Positions 37,990 to 47,083 of a DNA stretch of 64,000 nucleotides are shown here, in pieces; positions within the stretch are counted from its first letter, which is position 1, and each line of letters starts with the position of its first letter. The translations under genes were made by a program, and so were the position numbers. Below the pieces are notes generated by a model that was not told the DNA's origin, did no database searches, and was given only the letters and a program-made list of their open reading frames with translations. Origin of the DNA: Caldimonas mangrovi (lineage in GTDB: Bacteria > Pseudomonadota > Gammaproteobacteria > Burkholderiales > Burkholderiaceae_C); contig NZ_JAMKFE010000019.1 in the NCBI RefSeq assembly GCF_023721835.1, positions 33,447-97,446 on the forward strand, given 5' to 3'.

Positions 37990-38990
37990 AACGTGTCGCC
38001 CTGTTCGGAGCCGGCCGCATCGGCCGCATCCATGCCACCAACCTGGCCGCCCTGCCGGGCGTGCAGCTCGCGCTGATCAGCGACCCGATGGTCGACGCCG
38101 CACGCCAGCTTGCCGCCCCGCTGGGCGCGCAGGTCGCGCCGAGCCTCGACGCCGTGTTCGCCGACGCGAGCATCGATGCCGTCGTCATCGCATCGCCCAC
38201 CACCACGCACAGCGACCTCATCGGCCGTGCCGCCGCGGCACGCAAGGCCATCTTTTGCGAGAAGCCGGTCGACCTGTCGGTCGAACGCGCGCAGGCCTGC
38301 GCGCGCGCCGTGGCCGGAGCCGGCGTGGCCTGCATGATCGGTTTCCAGCGCCGCTTCGACCCCACCTTCAACGAAGCCCGGCAGCGGCTCGACCGCGGCG
38401 ACATCGGCGAGCCCGAGATGCTCGTGATCACCAGCCGCGACCCGGGCGCGCCGCCGGTGGACTACATCCGGCAGTCCGGCGGCATCTTCCGCGACATGCT
38501 GATCCACGACTTCGACGTGTTCCGCTGGATCCTCACCGGCGACGGGAATGACGAAGCCGCGTGGCTGTCGGCCACCGGATCGTGCCTGACCGACCCGGCC
38601 ATCGGCGAGGCCGGCGACATCGACAGCACCGCGGTGACGATCCGCACGCGCAGCGGCCGGCTGTGCCAGATCAACACGTCGCGCCGGGCCGCCTATGGCT
38701 ATGACCAGCGCTTCGAGGTGCTGGGCAGCAAAGGCTTGCTGGCATGCGGCAACCACCGGCCGAGCGAGGTGACGCAGGCCACGGCGGCCGGCACCCGCGT
38801 CGACAACCCGGAGCACTTCTTCCTGCAGCGCTACCGCGAGGCGTATCGGCTGGAGGTGGTGCACTTCTTCGAGCAGTTGCAAAACGGCAGGCCCTTCCGC
38901 ACCACGGTTCAGGACGGTGTCGCCGCACAAGTGCTGGCCGACGCTGCCGCCGAGTCCTTGCGCACCGGCCAGCCCGTCACGTTGCAATGA
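37986..38990 (+). CDS. iolG: myo-Inositol 2-dehydrogenase
   Basis: A 334-residue Gfo/Idh/MocA dehydrogenase. NAD loop FGAGRIGRIHA (residues 7-17), EKP motif with Lys93, and the catalytic pair Asp170 and His174 in FRDMLIHDFDVFRW match characterised inositol dehydrogenase. It oxidises myo-inositol to 2-keto-myo-inositol, the first step of the pathway. Its ATG overlaps the RpiR gene stop by four bases, and its stop overlaps the next dehydrogenase gene in the same way. Confidence 0.93.
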   Translation: MKRVALFGAGRIGRIHATNLAALPGVQLALISDPMVDAARQLAAPLGAQVAPSLDAVFADASIDAVVIASPTTTHSDLIGRAAAARKAIFCEKPVDLSVERAQACARAVAGAGVACMIGFQRRFDPTFNEARQRLDRGDIGEPEMLVITSRDPGAPPVDYIRQSGGIFRDMLIHDFDVFRWILTGDGNDEAAWLSATGSCLTDPAIGEAGDIDSTAVTIRTRSGRLCQINTSRRAAYGYDQRFEVLGSKGLLACGNHRPSEVTQATAAGTRVDNPEHFFLQRYREAYRLEVVHFFEQLQNGRPFRTTVQDGVAAQVLADAAAESLRTGQPVTLQ

Positions 38991-40015
38991 GCGCGGCCGC
39001 GCCCCTGCGTATCGGCATCGCGGGGTTGGGCCGGCTCGGACGCCGGCATGCCGAGACCCTGGCCTTCCGCACCCGGCACTGCCGGCTGGTGGCGGCCTGC
39101 AGCCCCGTCGCCAGCGAACTCGCCTGGGCCCGTGACAAGCTCGGCATCACCGCACTGCATGAAGACCTCGACCGCTTCGTTCGCGACGCCAAGCTCGATG
39201 CGGTGGTGCTGGTCACGCCGACCTCGCTGCATGCCGCGCAGGCCATCACGGCGCTCGAAGCCGGCAAGCACGTGTTCGTCGAGAAGCCACTCGCGCTCGA
39301 CGCCGCCGCTTGCGAGCAGATCGAGGCGGTCGCCGCGCGGCACCCGCAACTCGTCGCGATGGTGGGCTTCGTGCGCCGCTTCGACCCGAGTTACGTGCAG
39401 GCACACGCCCACCTCGCCTCGGGAGCACTGGGCCGGCCGTTTCTGGTGCGGTCGCAGACCTGCGACCAGCTCGACCCGAGCGGCTTCTTCGTGCGCTTCG
39501 CGCCGACCTCGGGCGGCCTGTTCATGGACTGCAGCGTGCACGACATCGACCTCGCGCGCTGGATGCTCGGCAACCCGCGTGCGACCCGGGCGTTCGCGAG
39601 CGGCACGATCGCGGTGCACGAAGACCTGGCACCCATCGGCGACATCGACAACGGTCTGGGCATCGTCGAGTTCGAGGGCGGCGCGCGGGCGGTGTTCTAC
39701 GCCTCGCGCACCTTTGCCCACGGCCACGAGCCGAGCACCGAAGTGATCGGCACCGCCGGCAAGCTGACCGTGGGCGTCGGCGCAGCGCGCGACCACGTGG
39801 TGGTCAGCGACGCCCACGGCGTGCGGCAGCAGTCGGTGGGCGACTTCTTCGAGCGCTTCTCGCAAGCCTTCGAGCGCGAGATGCAGGCCTTCGTCGACGC
39901 GTGCCGCGGCGAGCGGCAGGCCCCCCTGACGTTGCACGACGCCACCGAGGCGACGCGCATCGCCCAGGCGCTGACCCGGTCGCTGCAATCGGGATCGCCG
40001 GTCACGCTGGTTTGA
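38987..40015 (+). CDS. Second Gfo/Idh/MocA inositol dehydrogenase-like protein
   Basis: A 342-residue relative of IolG with AGLGRLGRRHAET (residues 12-24), the EKP motif (Lys100) and DCSVHDIDLARWML (Asp181, His185). Residue identity with the preceding iolG product is only moderate, so it is not a recent duplication. It may use scyllo-inositol, D-chiro-inositol or another isomer, widening the range of the pathway. Overlaps the iolG stop by ATGA, so both are made together. Confidence 0.87.
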   Translation: MSAAAPLRIGIAGLGRLGRRHAETLAFRTRHCRLVAACSPVASELAWARDKLGITALHEDLDRFVRDAKLDAVVLVTPTSLHAAQAITALEAGKHVFVEKPLALDAAACEQIEAVAARHPQLVAMVGFVRRFDPSYVQAHAHLASGALGRPFLVRSQTCDQLDPSGFFVRFAPTSGGLFMDCSVHDIDLARWMLGNPRATRAFASGTIAVHEDLAPIGDIDNGLGIVEFEGGARAVFYASRTFAHGHEPSTEVIGTAGKLTVGVGAARDHVVVSDAHGVRQQSVGDFFERFSQAFEREMQAFVDACRGERQAPLTLHDATEATRIAQALTRSLQSGSPVTLV

Positions 40016-40196
40016 TGCGGGACAACCCGCATTCAATGCGTTTCCTTGCTTCACAACGGTCTGCAACGCACGTGTGATGCGCCCGCAGGCACTTTCTCGC
40101 ACCAGTTCACAAGAAAACTGCGCGTCCCGGGGCCTACAGTCTTGACCGATCGCGAGGCCGCCATCGCGGCGGCATCTCGCCACGTCAAGGACTCTC

Positions 40197-40790
40197 ATGC
40201 CGACGCCCGCACACGACGACGACCCGATTTCACGCCTGTTTCTCGAAGGGCGGACGTTCAGCCACTGGCAGGACCGTCCGGTGGCCGACGAACTGCTGCA
40301 GCGGCTGTACCGCTTGATGAGCCTGGGGCCGACGTCGGCCAACAGCAGCCCGGCGCGCATCGTCTTCATCGCCTCCGCCGCCGAGAAAACCCGCCTGCTG
40401 CCGGCGCTCGACGAAGGCAACCGCGCCAAGACGCTGGCCGCACCGGTGACTGCCGTGATCGGCTACGACCTCGAGTTCGCACGCGAGCTGCCGACGCTGT
40501 TCCCGCACGAGCCGGGCGCGGCCGGCTGGTTCGACGACGCCGAGCACGCGCGCACCACGGCGTTTCGCAACGGCAGCCTGCAGGGGGGCTACTTCATCCT
40601 GGCCGCGCGCGCCGTGGGGCTGGACTGCGGGCCGATGTCGGGCTTCGACGCGGCCGCCGTCGACGCGCTGTACTTCAAGGGCACGTCGGTGCGCAGCAAC
40701 TTCCTGTGCAATCTGGGCCATGGCGACCGCGGCCGGTTGCACCCGCGGCACCCGCGGCTGCCGTTCGAACGCGCCTGCCGCATCGTCTGA
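40197..40790 (+). CDS. RutE/HadB-like nitroreductase, possible malonic semialdehyde reductase
   Basis: A 197-residue FMN nitroreductase-fold protein of the RutE group: [18 protein letters not shown] (residues ~17-34), [18 protein letters not shown] (41-58) and the C-terminal FLCNLGHGD. RutE reduces malonic semialdehyde to 3-hydroxypropionate in pyrimidine breakdown. No rut genes are present, but malonic semialdehyde is also the product of the inositol pathway just upstream, so that is the likely source here (inference). It is 181 bases after the inositol operon and 7 bases before phhB. Confidence 0.75.
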   Translation: MPTPAHDDDPISRLFLEGRTFSHWQDRPVADELLQRLYRLMSLGPTSANSSPARIVFIASAAEKTRLLPALDEGNRAKTLAAPVTAVIGYDLEFARELPTLFPHEPGAAGWFDDAEHARTTAFRNGSLQGGYFILAARAVGLDCGPMSGFDAAAVDALYFKGTSVRSNFLCNLGHGDRGRLHPRHPRLPFERACRIV

Positions 40791-40797
40791 GGGCGGC

Positions 40798-41118
40798 ATG
40801 ACCCACCCCGTGTTGCCACTGTCCGCCGCGCAGCGCGCCGAGTTGCTGCCCACGCTGGCCGGCTGGGCTCCCTGCCCGCCGCGCGACGCGGTCCGCAAGG
40901 TTTTCGAGTTCGAAGACTTCGGCGCTGCGTGGAGCTTCATGAGCCGCGTCGCGCTGGCCGCCGAGCGGATGAACCACCACCCCGAATGGGCCAATGTCTG
41001 GAACCGCGTGGAGGTCGTGTTGACGACACACGACGCGGGCGGGCTGTCGATGCTGGACATCGAACTCGCCAGATGCATCGACCGCCATGCCGCGCAAGCC
41101 GGTGCCCGCCACCACTGA
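40798..41118 (+). CDS. phhB: Pterin-4a-carbinolamine dehydratase
   Basis: A 106-residue PCD/DCoH protein. The active-site stretch [25 protein letters not shown] (two His, residues ~60-82) is complete. It recycles the pterin cofactor of aromatic amino acid hydroxylases. It lies between the nitroreductase and a phenylalanine-hydroxylase-like gene, as in Pseudomonas phhAB, though the order is reversed and phhA is separated by 66 bases. Confidence 0.93.
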   Translation: MTHPVLPLSAAQRAELLPTLAGWAPCPPRDAVRKVFEFEDFGAAWSFMSRVALAAERMNHHPEWANVWNRVEVVLTTHDAGGLSMLDIELARCIDRHAAQAGARHH

Positions 41119-41184
41119 GGGCCCGGTTCTTGCAAACCGGGCTGCGACATCCGCCCTACGCTTCGTACCGTCAGCGGAGACCCC

Positions 41185-42000
41185 ATGGCCCTTGCACCCG
41201 TCACGACCCGCGCGCCGAAACGCCCTGCCACCGGGCCCCGGGACACGCAGCGTCTGCCCCGCTCGATCGAGCACTACGCGCTGTGGACCGGCCTCTATGA
41301 GCGGCAGATCAAGGCGCTCGAGCACATCGCCTGCAACGACTTCATGAAAGGCCTGTGGGTGCTCGACATCCGCAGCGACCCCTTCCCCGATCTGCGTTTG
41401 CTGAACCAGCGCCTGCGCGCCGCGACCGCGTGGCAGGTGATGCCGGTGGAGGCGCCGAGCCCACCGATGGCCTTCTTCGAGTATCTCGCGCAGCGCACCT
41501 TCCCGGTCAGCGACTGGATGCGTCACCGCAGCGAACTGAACGGTGTGGTCGATGCCGACCTGTTCCACGACCTGTTCGGTCATGTGCCGATGCTGGCGCA
41601 GCCGGTCTTCGCCGAATACCTGCATCAACTCGGCAAGGCGGCCTGCGCCCAGGGGCCGGCGGCGGCCGGGGCATTCATGCGCCATTTCGAGCACACCGTG
41701 AAGCACGGCATGGTGCGCAGTACACGCGGCCTGCGTCTGTATGGTGCAACGCTGCTGTCGGTGTCGACCGGGAGGCTGCACACCATCGGCGCGGCCGCAC
41801 AGGCCGGGGCGCCGACCCGCCTCGAATACTGGTCGGCCGCGCGGCCGCCGCTCGAACTCGGCACCGCCTGCATCGTCGACCGCTTCGACCACCTGCTCTA
41901 CACGCTGCCCAGCGCGATGCCGCGGGGCCTTGCCCCCGACGGCACACGCCGCCCCGCGCACGGCCGCGAAAGCCGCGGCCAGCGTCTCTCGCGCCTCTGA
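41185..42000 (+). CDS. phhA: Phenylalanine-4-hydroxylase homologue lacking the iron-binding Glu
   Basis: A 271-residue member of the bacterial aromatic amino acid hydroxylase family. DADLFHDLFGHVPML (residues 123-137) keeps the two iron ligands His128 and His133. The third ligand, Glu in the conserved TVEFGL, is replaced: the sequence reads HTVKHGM with Lys173 (codon AAG at 41701). Glu169 stands one helical turn earlier where bacterial enzymes have Trp or Tyr. The C-terminal third is also poorly conserved. It may be inactive, use another ligand set, or have a new role. The gene is intact with normal codon use. A true phhA may exist elsewhere. Confidence 0.75.
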   Translation: MALAPVTTRAPKRPATGPRDTQRLPRSIEHYALWTGLYERQIKALEHIACNDFMKGLWVLDIRSDPFPDLRLLNQRLRAATAWQVMPVEAPSPPMAFFEYLAQRTFPVSDWMRHRSELNGVVDADLFHDLFGHVPMLAQPVFAEYLHQLGKAACAQGPAAAGAFMRHFEHTVKHGMVRSTRGLRLYGATLLSVSTGRLHTIGAAAQAGAPTRLEYWSAARPPLELGTACIVDRFDHLLYTLPSAMPRGLAPDGTRRPAHGRESRGQRLSRL

Positions 42001-42029
42001 CGTACACCGCCTTTCTCGAGCGGCGCCTT

Positions 42030-42088
42030 GGATCCGGCTCTGCCGGTCTGCCGGCGCCCGTCGGGGGGCGGCCGAAGGCGGTCGCGGG
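42030..42088 (-). repeat. Stop-adjacent palindromic repeat, copy D
   Basis: 59 bases beginning right after the TGA of the DUF2892 gene (minus strand) and ending with GGATCCGGCTCTGCCGGT (42030-42047). It sits between two convergent genes, where it could end transcription from either side. Confidence 0.7.
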
Positions 42089-42553
42089 TCAGTGTCTTGT
42101 CGCGCTGATCACCTCGGTCACGCTGCGGTTCATGTCCGTGGATGCCACCTCGGCAAAGTCGCCGCGCAGCACCTTCAATGCATAGCGCTCACGGTTGATC
42201 TCGTCGGCCGTCCTGACCCCCAGGCGGCGCAGCATCGGCAGCGGCGGGCACCATCCCTGCAGGGCGTGCTGCATCAGGAAACCCGCGACGGCCGCAGGCA
42301 GCAGGAACCACTTGCGATTGACGGTCGCGCCCAGTGCCATGCCGGTCAGGCTCAGCGATGCCGCGCCGGTCTCCAGACAGCGCTCGACGTCCCATTCGCG
42401 GTCGAGTTCCTGCAGCCGCTGCTCGATGTACTGCGGCCCCTGCTGTGCGGCATAGGCGATGTGGGCTTCGGTGCGGCGCCGGATGCGCTCATTGGCGCTT
42501 TCCCCGGTATGCCGGGCGACGCGGTCTGCGCTGGGGGCGATCTTGCTGCTCAT
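42089..42553 (-). CDS. DUF2892-like small membrane protein
   Basis: A 154-residue protein with about 65 N-terminal hydrophilic residues and two hydrophobic segments (LETGAASLSLTGMALGA... and FLLPAAVAGFLMQHAL, near residues 60-98) followed by GWCPPLPMLRRLGVRTADEIN. The GWCP...RLGVRTADEI block is characteristic of YgaP-type DUF2892 domains. The tail, rich in charged residues, is cytoplasmic. Function unknown; no rhodanese domain is fused to it. Confidence 0.75.
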   Translation of the reverse strand: MSSKIAPSADRVARHTGESANERIRRRTEAHIAYAAQQGPQYIEQRLQELDREWDVERCLETGAASLSLTGMALGATVNRKWFLLPAAVAGFLMQHALQGWCPPLPMLRRLGVRTADEINRERYALKVLRGDFAEVASTDMNRSVTEVISATRH

Positions 42554-42629
42554 GAAGTCTCCTGGGCGGTTCTGCTCCCGCCAGCCGCAGCAAGCGATAT
42601 TCCTGCTGGCCCGGCCGTCGTCGCCGGGC

Positions 42630-43688
42630 TCAGCTCACCGCCATCACGGTGCGGTTGCGTCCCTCGCCCTTGGCCCGGTACAGCGCCCGGTCGGCCCGCG
42701 CGAGCAGTTGCTCCACCGTTTCGCCGGGCCGCGCGAGCGCTGCGCCGATCGACACCGTCACGGTCAGCCCAGGCACGACCGAGTCCCAGCGGTGGGACGC
42801 CACCACCACGCGAATGCGCTCGAGCGCGGCGTGCGCTTCGCGTTCCTCGCCGACGCCGTGCAGGAACAGCAGGAACTCTTCCCCGCCCCAGCGGCCGAGC
42901 CGGTCGACCGCGCGCATGTCGTGAGCCACCTTGAAGGTGAACGCGCGCAGCACATCGTCGCCGGCCAGGTGGCCATAGACGTCGTTGACGCGCTTGAAGT
43001 AGTCGAGGTCGAGCAGCGCAACGCAATACGGTGGCCCCTGGCGCTCCAGTCGCCGCTGCTCGGCCTCGATCAGCTCCATCACAGCGCGCCGGTTCAACGC
43101 GCCGGTGAGCTCGTCCCGGCTCGCGAGCCGCTCCATCGCTTCATAGGCACGTGTCAGCTCCCGCCGGCTTTCGAGCATCGCGAGGCGCATGCGCGCGCCG
43201 TACAGACCGACGATGGTGCAGCGGCCGAACATCAGCGTGATCCACAGCGCCGAGACGATGCGCTCGGCGAGCGTTGTCGACGGCAAGCTCAGCCGGTGGC
43301 CCACGGTCACGATGACGATGCCCAGCGCGACCGAGGTCGCCAACGCGCCGAGCAGCACTTCGCGCGTGCTCGGCCGCAAGGCACAGAAGGCGCCGATGCA
43401 GAACACCACCGTCATCACCAGCACGCCCACTTCCGGCACCGCGAGCGTGAAGCCGACGCAGATGGCCGAGTGCGCGAACATCTGCATCAGCGTCAGGTAG
43501 TGGTCGGCGAAGCGCTCGCTCCACCCCGAACTGAACGCCATGTAGAAGCCGGCCAAGGCGCCGCCGGTGGCCAGCGCGTAAGCGAGCGGCACATTCCAGC
43601 CGACCGTGCCGGCGTATACGAGTGCGGCCAGCAGCAGCGTGTCGACCGCATAGCTGCCCGCCACCATCTTCAGCATGCGCAGCCGCAT
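42630..43688 (-). CDS. Membrane-bound diguanylate cyclase
   Basis: A 352-residue GGDEF protein. Six hydrophobic segments (residues ~8-160) form a membrane sensor, then a GGDEF domain with active-site GGEEF (in GRWGGEEFLLF) and an intact inhibitory site RAVD five residues before it. It should make cyclic di-GMP and be product-inhibited. The start is uncertain: ATG at 43688 is used, but a TTG at 43754 overlaps the stop of the ABC permease gene (TTGA) and would add 22 residues, which suits translational coupling. Confidence 0.85.
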   Translation of the reverse strand: MRLRMLKMVAGSYAVDTLLLAALVYAGTVGWNVPLAYALATGGALAGFYMAFSSGWSERFADHYLTLMQMFAHSAICVGFTLAVPEVGVLVMTVVFCIGAFCALRPSTREVLLGALATSVALGIVIVTVGHRLSLPSTTLAERIVSALWITLMFGRCTIVGLYGARMRLAMLESRRELTRAYEAMERLASRDELTGALNRRAVMELIEAEQRRLERQGPPYCVALLDLDYFKRVNDVYGHLAGDDVLRAFTFKVAHDMRAVDRLGRWGGEEFLLFLHGVGEEREAHAALERIRVVVASHRWDSVVPGLTVTVSIGAALARPGETVEQLLARADRALYRAKGEGRNRTVMAVS

Positions 43689-43750
43689 CTTGCGGCGGCG
43701 CGCCAGCCGATCGATCGGCTGCTCCTTGCGAATCGCGGCAGCGGCAGCGC

Positions 43751-44578
43751 TCAAAGCTTTTCCGTTTCCCCCGCGCGCGGCTGCCACTTCATCAGCCGCC
43801 GCTCGACCCAGCCGACCACCTCGTCGAGCACCAGCGCGAACGCGGTCAACACCAGGATGCCCGCCATCACGGTATTGATGTCGAAACTGCCCTCGGCCTG
43901 CAGGATCAGGTAGCCGACGCCGCTGGACGAGCCGAGGTATTCGCCCACCACCGCGCCGACGAAGGCCAGACCCACCGAGGTGTGCAGCGAGCTGAAGACC
44001 CAGCTCGTCGCGCTGGGCAGGTACACGTGCCGCAGCAGTTGCTGGCGGTTGGCGCCGAGCATGCGCGCATTGGCGAGCACGATAGGGCTCACTTCCTTGA
44101 CGCCCTGATAGACGTTGAAGAAAACGATGAAAAACACCAGCGTGACGCCGAGCGCGACCTTGCTCGCCACACCCAGCCCGAACCACACCGCGAAGATCGG
44201 TGCCAAGATCACGCGCGGCATCGAGTTGGCCGCCTTGATGTAGGGGTCGAGGATGGCCGCGGCCATCGGGCTGAGCGCAAGCCACAGGCCCATGGCGAGG
44301 CCGAACACGGTGCCAATGCCGAAGGCCAGCAACGTTTCGATCAACGTGATCCACAAGTGGCCGTAGATGTCGGCCGCAACGAAGAACCAGTTCCACACGC
44401 GGCCGAAGATCTTCAACGGCTCGCCGAAGAAGAACGCCGCCTGCTGGTCGTTGTCGAACACCAGCGGCGGGATCAGTCCCGGCGCGGTCATCACGTGCCA
44501 GAACACGAACACCGCGACCAGCAGGCCGACCTGCCAGACCCGCAGGTTGCGGGGGGTGGGTTGAAGGTAGCGCCACAT
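43751..44578 (-). CDS. NitT/TauT-type ABC transporter permease
   Basis: A 275-residue permease with six or so membrane spans and the EAA loop near ANARMLGANRQQLLRHVYLPSA (residues ~173-194). This is the SsuC/TauC/ThiX family that imports sulphonates, nitrate or pyrimidine precursors. Its gene lies between the ATPase (14 bases upstream) and the diguanylate cyclase. Substrate cannot be told from the permease. Confidence 0.88.
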   Translation of the reverse strand: MWRYLQPTPRNLRVWQVGLLVAVFVFWHVMTAPGLIPPLVFDNDQQAAFFFGEPLKIFGRVWNWFFVAADIYGHLWITLIETLLAFGIGTVFGLAMGLWLALSPMAAAILDPYIKAANSMPRVILAPIFAVWFGLGVASKVALGVTLVFFIVFFNVYQGVKEVSPIVLANARMLGANRQQLLRHVYLPSATSWVFSSLHTSVGLAFVGAVVGEYLGSSSGVGYLILQAEGSFDINTVMAGILVLTAFALVLDEVVGWVERRLMKWQPRAGETEKL

Positions 44579-44592
44579 GTCGTTGCCTTGTC

Positions 44593-45402
44593 CTATGCGG
44601 CCAGCTGCTGCCGGTAGCCCTTCAGCACTTCTTCGCGCAGCACGTCCCAGATCGCCTGGTGCAGCTCGACGAAGCGCGGCGTCACACGCACCTCGGCCAC
44701 GTCGCGCGGGCGCGGCAGGTCGATCGTGAACTCGCCGATCGGGTGCGAGCCCGGGCCCGCACTCATCACCACGACGCGGTCGCTCATCGCGATGGCTTCG
44801 TCGAGGTCGTGGGTGATGAACAGCACCGCCTTTTTCTTTTCAGCCCAGAGCGCCAGCACCTCGTTTTCCATCAGCTGGCGGGTCTGCACGTCGAGTGCTG
44901 AGAAGGGCTCGTCCATCAGGATGACGTCCGGGTCGAGCACCAGCGTCTGCGCAAGGCTGGTGCGCTTGCGCATGCCGCCCGACAGCTGGTGCGGATAGCG
45001 GTCGCCGAAGCCGCCGAGGCCGACGCGGCGCAACCATTCCTCGGCCTGGGCCCGGGCGCCGGCCGGCGGCGTGCCGCGGAATTCCAGCCCGGCCGTCACG
45101 TTCTGCAGCGCCGTGCGCCACGGCATCAGCGACTCGGCCTGGAACATGTAGCCGGCCCGGGCGTTCAGCCCTTGCAGCGGCGCACCGAACACCTGCACCT
45201 GCCCGCTGCTCGGCGCCAGCAGCCCCGCGGCGACGTTGAGCAGCGTGCTCTTGCCGCAGCCGGTGGGGCCGACCACCGAGACGAACTCGCCCGGCGCGAC
45301 ATCGAGCGTCACGTCACGCACGGCGGTGTAGCGCTGGGTCTTGTCGTCTCGGCTGATGAAGGTGCAGGTGACGTCTTGCAGGGACAGGGCGGGGGCTGTC
45401 AT
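44593..45402 (-). CDS. NitT/TauT-type ABC transporter ATPase
   Basis: A 269-residue ATPase with Walker A GPTGCGKST (45-53), signature QLSGGMRKRTSLAQTL, Walker B ILMDEPFSALD and H-loop LFITHDLDEA. Family of SsuB/TauB/ThiZ. ATG at 45402 lies 8 bases after the stop of the binding-protein gene. The start fits the family; longer frames upstream enter the binding-protein gene. Confidence 0.9.
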   Translation of the reverse strand: MTAPALSLQDVTCTFISRDDKTQRYTAVRDVTLDVAPGEFVSVVGPTGCGKSTLLNVAAGLLAPSSGQVQVFGAPLQGLNARAGYMFQAESLMPWRTALQNVTAGLEFRGTPPAGARAQAEEWLRRVGLGGFGDRYPHQLSGGMRKRTSLAQTLVLDPDVILMDEPFSALDVQTRQLMENEVLALWAEKKKAVLFITHDLDEAIAMSDRVVVMSAGPGSHPIGEFTIDLPRPRDVAEVRVTPRFVELHQAIWDVLREEVLKGYRQQLAA

Positions 45403-45410
45403 CGGTGGAT

Positions 45411-46445
45411 TCAGGCCTTCGGGTACTTGGCATTCGCCTTTTTTGCAAACTCGTTCGTGTAAACGGCGTTGAGGTCCAGCTTCGCGGTCTTCAACGACTC
45501 GTCCACGCTGGCCAGCGCGCGCAGCGCCGTGGCCGGTCCCTGCTCGGGCACCATGCCGTCCGGCGACAGCGCGCCCTTGCTCTTCAGGAAGGCATCGATG
45601 TAGACCGCCCGGTCTCCCAGCAAGAAGCCTTCCGGCACGACTTCGATGATCTCGCGCGGCCCGGCCGCCTGGATCCACTTGTCGGCACGCACGATGGCGT
45701 TCGTCAGGGCCTGCACCGTTTGCGGATGCTTGTCGACGAAGGCCTGCGGTGCGTAGAGACAGGCCGCAGGCATCGGGCCGCCGAACACCTTGTCGGCCTC
45801 GGCGACGATGCGGGTGTCAGTGACGACGCGGATGTCGCCGGCCCGCTCGAGGATGGTGATCACCGGGTCGAGGTGGGACAGCGCATCGATCTGCCCCTGC
45901 CGGATCGCCGCGATCGCCGCACTGGTGGCGCCGACGCCGATGAAGCTCACGTCGCTCGGCTTCAGCCCCGCCTTCGCGAGCACGAAGTTCGCCATCACGT
46001 TGGTCGACGAGCCGGGCGCCGTGACACCGATCTTCTTGCCTTTCAGGTCGGCCACCGACTTGAAGTCCGGCATGGTCTTCCTGTTGACCGCCAGCACGAT
46101 CTGCGGCGCACGTCCCTGCAGCACGAAGGCACGCATGCGCTGGCCCTTGCTCTGCATGTTGACGGTGTGCTCGAAGGCCCCCGAGACCACGTCCGCGCTG
46201 CCCCCGACCACCGCGCGCAGCGCCTGCGAGCCGCCGGCGAAATCGATGATCTGCGCGTCCAGCCCCTCGGCCTTGAAGTAGCCGAGTGTCTCTGCGACGG
46301 TGAGCGGCAGGTAGTACAGCAGATTCTTGCCGCCGACAGCGATCGACACCTTCGGTTTCTCGAGGGCTTGCGCACGCACGAGGGACGGGGCCGCGACGAC
46401 GCTGGCGGCGGCCGCGGAAGAGACGAGGAAGTGTCGACGTTGCAT
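45411..46445 (-). CDS. NMT1/THI5-like periplasmic binding protein
   Basis: A 344-residue binding protein with a twin-arginine-type leader (MQRRHFLVSSAAAASVVAAP, cleaved after VRAQA). Conserved parts are LPLTVAETLGYFKAEGLD, GGSQALRAVVGGSADVVSG and GVTAPGSSTNVMANFVL of the NMT1/SsuA group. It likely delivers an aromatic sulphonate, nitrate-like or riboflavin/thiamine-precursor ligand; the context (no metabolic genes) does not decide. First gene of a four-gene minus-strand operon ending in a diguanylate cyclase. Confidence 0.87.
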   Translation of the reverse strand: MQRRHFLVSSAAAASVVAAPSLVRAQALEKPKVSIAVGGKNLLYYLPLTVAETLGYFKAEGLDAQIIDFAGGSQALRAVVGGSADVVSGAFEHTVNMQSKGQRMRAFVLQGRAPQIVLAVNRKTMPDFKSVADLKGKKIGVTAPGSSTNVMANFVLAKAGLKPSDVSFIGVGATSAAIAAIRQGQIDALSHLDPVITILERAGDIRVVTDTRIVAEADKVFGGPMPAACLYAPQAFVDKHPQTVQALTNAIVRADKWIQAAGPREIIEVVPEGFLLGDRAVYIDAFLKSKGALSPDGMVPEQGPATALRALASVDESLKTAKLDLNAVYTNEFAKKANAKYPKA

Positions 46446-46700
46446 GGGGAAGGCTCCTGATCGGGAAGATCTGACCGACGCACTCTAGCGGCCCGTGCTG
46501 CCCCGGCGTAGCGGGGTTGCCCTAGCGCTGCGCGCAAGCTGGTTTTCAGCTCGGAGCCGTCGCACTCATCGCAACCACGTGTATCCGGACGCCTCCGATG
46601 CTGCGCGATCTGCGTACAGGAACACGAGGGTCGAGCACGGTGGCCAACGTCGAGGCTCTCACTGCCATCAACCGATGTTTTTCAAGCAAGGAGATACGTC

Positions 46701-46994
46701 ATGATCAAGTGGACTTCCCTCGTGGTGGCCGTCGTTGCCGCTGCGGGTCTGCAATTCGCGGCGGCACAGACGTCAGGCTCGGCGTTGACGCCGGTCTCCG
46801 GCGGATCGGACGTGAGCAACTTCACGTGCAACTCGAAAACCGGGGCCTGCAAGTGCGAAGGCCGCCAGGACTGCTTCGATCTCGGCAACTCGGGGCTGTG
46901 CAAGGAGGGGTCGACGAAGGACGGGAATCTGCCGGACACCCTGGTGTGTGAGTTCAAGTTCAAGCGGCCGGCGAGAAGCCCGCTGATCCAGTAG
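46701..46994 (+). CDS. Small Cys-rich exported protein
   Basis: A 97-residue secreted protein: signal peptide MIKWTSLVVAVVAAAGLQF, cleaved after AAAQ near 23, then six Cys in about 40 residues (TCNSKTGACKCEG, QDCFDL, GLCKEG, LVCEF), which could form three disulphides. The ATG is preceded by AAGGAG. Not recognised as a known family. Proteins with such short Cys-rich bodies occur as hypothetical genes in Burkholderiales. Role unknown. Confidence 0.7.
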   Translation: MIKWTSLVVAVVAAAGLQFAAAQTSGSALTPVSGGSDVSNFTCNSKTGACKCEGRQDCFDLGNSGLCKEGSTKDGNLPDTLVCEFKFKRPARSPLIQ

Positions 46995-47083
46995 CGGGGT
47001 TGCCCTTGGAGCCGGCGACGCGCCGGCTCCACCGGGTGCACGCCCCCTTCCCCGCGAAACGGGATTCCGCTCAAAATGGCCCC

